A DNA stretch of 5,860 nt from Actinomycetota bacterium. Lineage in GTDB: Bacteria; Actinomycetota; Actinomycetes; S36-B12. Below are positions 4,901 through 5,860 of this stretch, in pieces. The position numbers and the translations under genes are program-made. The notes under the pieces are model-generated. The model saw nothing but the letters and a program-made list of their open reading frames with translations. It made no database searches and had not been told where the DNA came from. The stretch's first letter is position 1. Each line of letters opens with the position of its first letter. Where the stretch lies: NCBI GenBank assembly GCA_016870425.1, contig VGBQ01000158.1, positions 1 to 5,860 of the forward strand. Reading direction: 5' to 3'.

Positions 4901-5752
4901 ACCCGCCGTGACCTGCTGCTCCAGGTGGCCGATCTCGCCCGCGGGGGACCGCGTCGCGCGCGCGCCGAGAGCGACGTCGAGCAGCTCACCTTCGAGAGCC
5001 TCGCCGGCGATGCACCACCCCCGATCACCGGGCTGTCCGAGCTCGGGCCCGCCGATCGGGTGCGCACCGAGCTGGAGATCCTCGGCCTCGACGTCAGCCA
5101 CCACGTCGTCGACTTCTACGCCCCGATGCTCGATGCGCTGTCGACCCTGCGTCCGCCCCTGGTGCGCAGTCGCGACTTCCTCGCCCTGCGCTCGCAGGCG
5201 GAGATCCTCGTCGCGGGAGTGAAGGCCGCGGTGCAGACCCCGCCGGTGCGCAGCGGTCGACGCGTCATCTTCCTCACCCTCGACGACGCCACCGGCCCGC
5301 TCGATGCGGCCTTCTTCGACGACGTGCAGGGGCCCTATGCCTCGACCGTCTTCGGATCCTGGCTGCTGCTGGTCCGCGGCGAGCTCCGCCGCACCGGTCC
5401 GCGCGGTGTCTCCCTGCGTGCCACCGGGGCCTGGGATCTCGGGCACGTACACGAGGAGTGGTCAGCAGGTGGCCTCGACGCGATCGCGGCGATGCTCGAG
5501 GCGTCGCCGAGACCCGCGCCACCCGAACAGGCCCGGCGGAACGGCGAAGCCGCCCCTGACGGGCTGGCCCGGCGCGTGCTCGTGCACGCGAGCGGCTTCC
5601 GGCAGTCTCCCTATGCAGATATCAAGCCCGCAGGGGAAGAGCCGACCCGCGTGCCCGGGACGGGGCGCCAGGGTGCCGACCGCCAGGGTGCCGACCGCCA
5701 GGGCGCGCCGTCGAAGCTGTGGCACTCCAGTCCTGGGAGCAGCGGGTGGTGA
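1919..5752 (+). CDS. dnaE2: Error-prone DNA polymerase DnaE2 (Pol III alpha paralogue) with insertions
   Basis: DnaE2 is the SOS-induced translesion polymerase alpha subunit that, with ImuA' and ImuB, causes damage-induced mutation. This copy has 1277 residues. The N-terminal PHP domain opens HLHVASAYS (5-13) and contains LALTDRDGVYG (36-46) and PILGVDLAL (61-69). The palm has ARGSGAGSLVNHLLGISG (460-477) and the catalytic aspartates in PDIDID (499-504) and KLDVLG (D657). RPGPVKSDMVTPFLRARQGW (737-756) and FGFCKAHAAAFALPTYQSAW (845-864) are typical of the family. A helix-hairpin-helix region lies near 950-978 and an OB fold near 1096-1175. The end keeps RRVLVHASGFRQSPYADIKPAG (split at 1218-1239) and KLWHSSPGSSGW. 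The family is usually about 1050-1150 residues; the excess sits at residues 76-119, 158-182, 366-396 and 1240-1263. The frame stays open and catalytic motifs are intact, so it is probably active. Expression should be LexA-repressed through the operon promoter. Confidence 0.95.
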   Translation: MDFAHLHVASAYSLRHGATMPADLVARAAEHGQSSLALTDRDGVYGAVRFVQACSAAGITPILGVDLALDLPHVGVSQPGSSRTSHSNVGGAGRPMPPAAHPPDAGIPSGIPQRGAVHRTPLRGGAWVDPRHPRAVLLARGPRGWRSLCRLLTAVHSERDDSRRSDARRSDARRSDARSAAASLEQIAAHADGLVALLGPHSPVVEALAIRRPDLADALVTPWREIFGEALRIEVVSHRARSGPLSTAVAARALGWARDRGITPVLAHAVRYAHPGQGRIVDVLDATRRLVALDDRHRDRPNAQGFLAPASFMADIAEEIARAAGTGWRSAQNLLAAAVDLAGECALAPADLGIGEVIVPELDVVLGGTSSPSVELRRDFGRNSARNSTLGTAEATRADVILRARCEAGLDRYRGAERIAARHRLEEELRTIATLGFATYFLTVAEVVDLTRARGIRVAARGSGAGSLVNHLLGISGIDPMRHGLLMERFLTPLRRQLPDIDIDVESARRLEVYDAIIERFGTERVATVSMMETYRVRHAIRDVGAALALPPGEIDTLAKAFPHVRARDARNALRDLPELRDSGLGRMTARGELDHFWQLVEGLDGLPRHVAMHPCGVLLADATLLDRTPVEPSGQGYPMSAFDKDDVETLGLLKLDVLGVRMQSALAHAVAEVERVDGERIDLDAVSLDDPAAYSLIQSTRTLGCFQIESPGQRELIGKFAPDTFNDIVIDISLFRPGPVKSDMVTPFLRARQGWADPVYVHDDLRPILAETYGVVVFHEQVLRIVATMTGCSLAEADETRRSMGSPEGQDDVRAWFYPAALAHGYDLVTVERVWEVLRAFASFGFCKAHAAAFALPTYQSAWFKAHHPAAFLAGVLTHDPGMYPKRLILDDARGLGIAILGLDVNRSGATYAAERMVDDSYGIRLSLADVKGMSEAEMERIVERRPYSSLADFWHRAAVSQPIAERLVLAGAFDSVHGIRTEGASVRRRGRVTRRDLLLQVADLARGGPRRARAESDVEQLTFESLAGDAPPPITGLSELGPADRVRTELEILGLDVSHHVVDFYAPMLDALSTLRPPLVRSRDFLALRSQAEILVAGVKAAVQTPPVRSGRRVIFLTLDDATGPLDAAFFDDVQGPYASTVFGSWLLLVRGELRRTGPRGVSLRATGAWDLGHVHEEWSAGGLDAIAAMLEASPRPAPPEQARRNGEAAPDGLARRVLVHASGFRQSPYADIKPAGEEPTRVPGTGRQGADRQGADRQGAPSKLWHSSPGSSGW
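2144..2275. other. Hairpin-rich, rare-codon insertion in the dnaE2 PHP domain
   Basis: This segment encodes residues 76-119, between DLPHVG and the conserved TPLRGGAWVDPRHPR, where relatives have a short link. Codons differ sharply from the rest of the gene: TCT, GGA, GCA, CGG, AGA, CCT and ATT cluster here. Several inverted repeats follow one another: CTCGT/ACGAG (2158-2172), GGGCGGCC/GGCCGCCC (2195-2219), CGGGATCCC-TTCG-GGGATTCCG (2233-2254) and AGGGG(C)AGTCC-ATC-GGACTCCCCT (2260-2283). The protein product is rich in Pro, Gly and Ser and probably a disordered loop. Boundaries are approximate. Confidence 0.6.
2207..2233. repeat. Imperfect 15-base duplication (PPAAH/PPDAG)
   Basis: CCTCCGGCCGCC at 2207-2218 recurs as CCTCCGGACGCC at 2222-2233, one mismatch in 12 at a 15-base period and exactly in codon register. 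It encodes PPAAH then PPDAG in the PHP-domain insertion. Confidence 0.55.
2286..2328. repeat. 18-base-pair hairpin at the end of the PHP insertion
   Basis: GGCGCGTGGGTGG (2291-2303) pairs with CCATCCACGCGCC (2311-2323) around a 7-base loop with one G-T pair. The stem extends outward over 2286-2290/2324-2328 with two more G-T pairs. It covers conserved PHP sequence (RGGAWVDPRHPRAVL), so it may be coincidental coding structure, although its length is notable. Confidence 0.6.
2403..2454. repeat. 15-base minisatellite encoding RRSDA repeats
   Basis: The unit CACGCAGATCTGATG is present three times exactly (2403-2417, 2418-2432, 2433-2447) plus a partial copy CACGCAG (2448-2454). It encodes RRSDA three times in dnaE2, residues 163-178. 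Each unit contains the 8-base palindrome CAGATCTG. Preceding bases (GCGCGATGACT) look like a decayed further copy. Codons AGA, TCT, GAT and GCA are unlike the rest of the gene. The segment lies in a variable loop of the PHP domain after LCRLLTAVH. Confidence 0.92.
3031..3091. repeat. Palindromic element with perfect 19-base arms inside dnaE2
   Basis: The left arm GCCGAGTGTCGAGTTGCGG (3031-3049) and right arm CCGCAACTCGACACTCGGC (3073-3091) are exact reverse complements, separated by 23 bases. The loop holds a second inverted repeat, GGCCGAA-A-TTCGGCC (3059-3073). The loop is AT-richer than its surroundings. The element is read as SPSVELRRDFGRNSARNSTLG in the dnaE2 frame with codons rare for this gene (TTG, CGT, TTT, CGA, AAT, ACA). 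It sits between the conserved IVPELDVVLGG and the segment starting ADVILRARCEAGLDRYRG, where relatives have little or no linker. It resembles in behaviour the protein-coding palindromic elements of Rickettsia; relatedness is not implied. Confidence 0.88.
5666..5706. repeat. 15-base tandem repeat encoding RQGAD near the DnaE2 C-terminus
   Basis: CGCCAGGGTGCCGAC occurs at 5666-5680 and 5681-5695, followed by a partial copy CGCCAGGGCGC (5696-5706) with one mismatch. It encodes RQGAD-RQGAD-RQGAP between the conserved SPYADIKPAG and KLWHSSPGSSG motifs, lengthening a flexible linker without breaking either motif. Confidence 0.88.
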
Positions 5753-5766
5753 CCCCCTCCCGCCCC

Positions 5767-5823
5767 TTTGGTCATCTGAATCCGCGATTGAGGAGCGCGT
5801 CGACGCGGAATGAGATGACAAAA
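5767..5823 (+). terminator. Long imperfect hairpin after dnaE2, candidate terminator
   Basis: The left arm 5767-5786 (TTTGGTCATCTGAATCCGCG) matches the reverse complement of 5804-5823 at 17 of 20 positions, with a 17-base loop. It begins 14 bases after the dnaE2 stop, a natural place for a terminator. No T-run follows the right arm on the + strand, so it would be a hairpin of the type without a U-tract, or a dispersed palindromic repeat. An exact 12-base palindrome, CGCGTCGACGCG (5796-5807), overlaps the loop and right arm and offers a competing fold. Confidence 0.5.
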
Positions 5824-5835
5824 CACGGAGTCAGC

Positions 5836-5860
5836 GTGAAACCGGGCGTGGTTACGCCGG
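5836..5860 (+). CDS. Tentative start of the next gene
   Basis: A GTG at 5836 is preceded at 5 bases by GGAG (5827-5830) and opens VKPGVVTP in a frame that runs off the window. Only eight codons are visible, so this rests on spacing alone. The last 19 bases can also fold as CCGG(G)CGT-GGTT-ACGCCGG (5842-5860), so the region could instead be another structured intergenic element. Confidence 0.25.

Noticed and set aside
4700..5452. 250-codon open frame on the minus strand inside dnaE2
   Set aside because: Same reason: it mirrors the conserved C-terminal region of DnaE2 and shows no motif of its own.

Overview
The window is GC-rich DNA with strongly G/C-ending codons, two GTG starts (one of them tentative) and an actinobacterial LexA box. 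It is typical of an actinobacterium; a Micrococcales-type genome is my guess, not a demonstrated assignment. No gene-free stretch exceeds 300 bases. The longest are the 140-base divergent promoter region (1050-1189) and the 108-base right end.

Layout: (1) 1-273 (+) is the C-terminal end of an unrecognised gene. It converges on (2) a class I SAM-dependent methyltransferase at 270-1049 (-); the two stop codons overlap inside one CTAG. (3) The divergent region 1050-1189 carries a -35/-10 pair, a perfect 7+4+7 LexA (SOS) box and a near-ideal ribosome binding site. (4) A three-gene operon on the + strand follows: a DUF6504 protein (1190-1471), an SAV_6107-family HEPN-domain protein (1498-1908) and the error-prone DNA polymerase DnaE2 (1919-5752). 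(5) A long imperfect hairpin lies 14 bases after dnaE2, then a tentative start of another gene at the right edge.

The operon reads as an SOS-induced mutasome cassette. DnaE2 is the translesion polymerase alpha subunit. The two small proteins are its usual actinobacterial neighbours, with no established role that I know of. The normal partners ImuA' and ImuB are not in the window, and the SOS promoter sits directly before the DUF6504 gene.

The most unusual part is dnaE2 itself. At 1277 codons it is longer than the usual roughly 1050-1150, and the excess is in four discrete places that look like insertions or expansions in flexible loops: a hairpin-rich segment with rare codons (about 2144-2275), a 15-base minisatellite (2403-2454), a palindromic element with perfect 19-base arms kept in frame (3031-3091), and a second 15-base tandem repeat near the C-terminus (5666-5706). 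All core catalytic motifs remain intact. Similar 15-base duplications occur at 2207-2233 and outside dnaE2 at the DUF6504/HEPN junction (1464-1490), so a 15-base duplication habit recurs through the locus.
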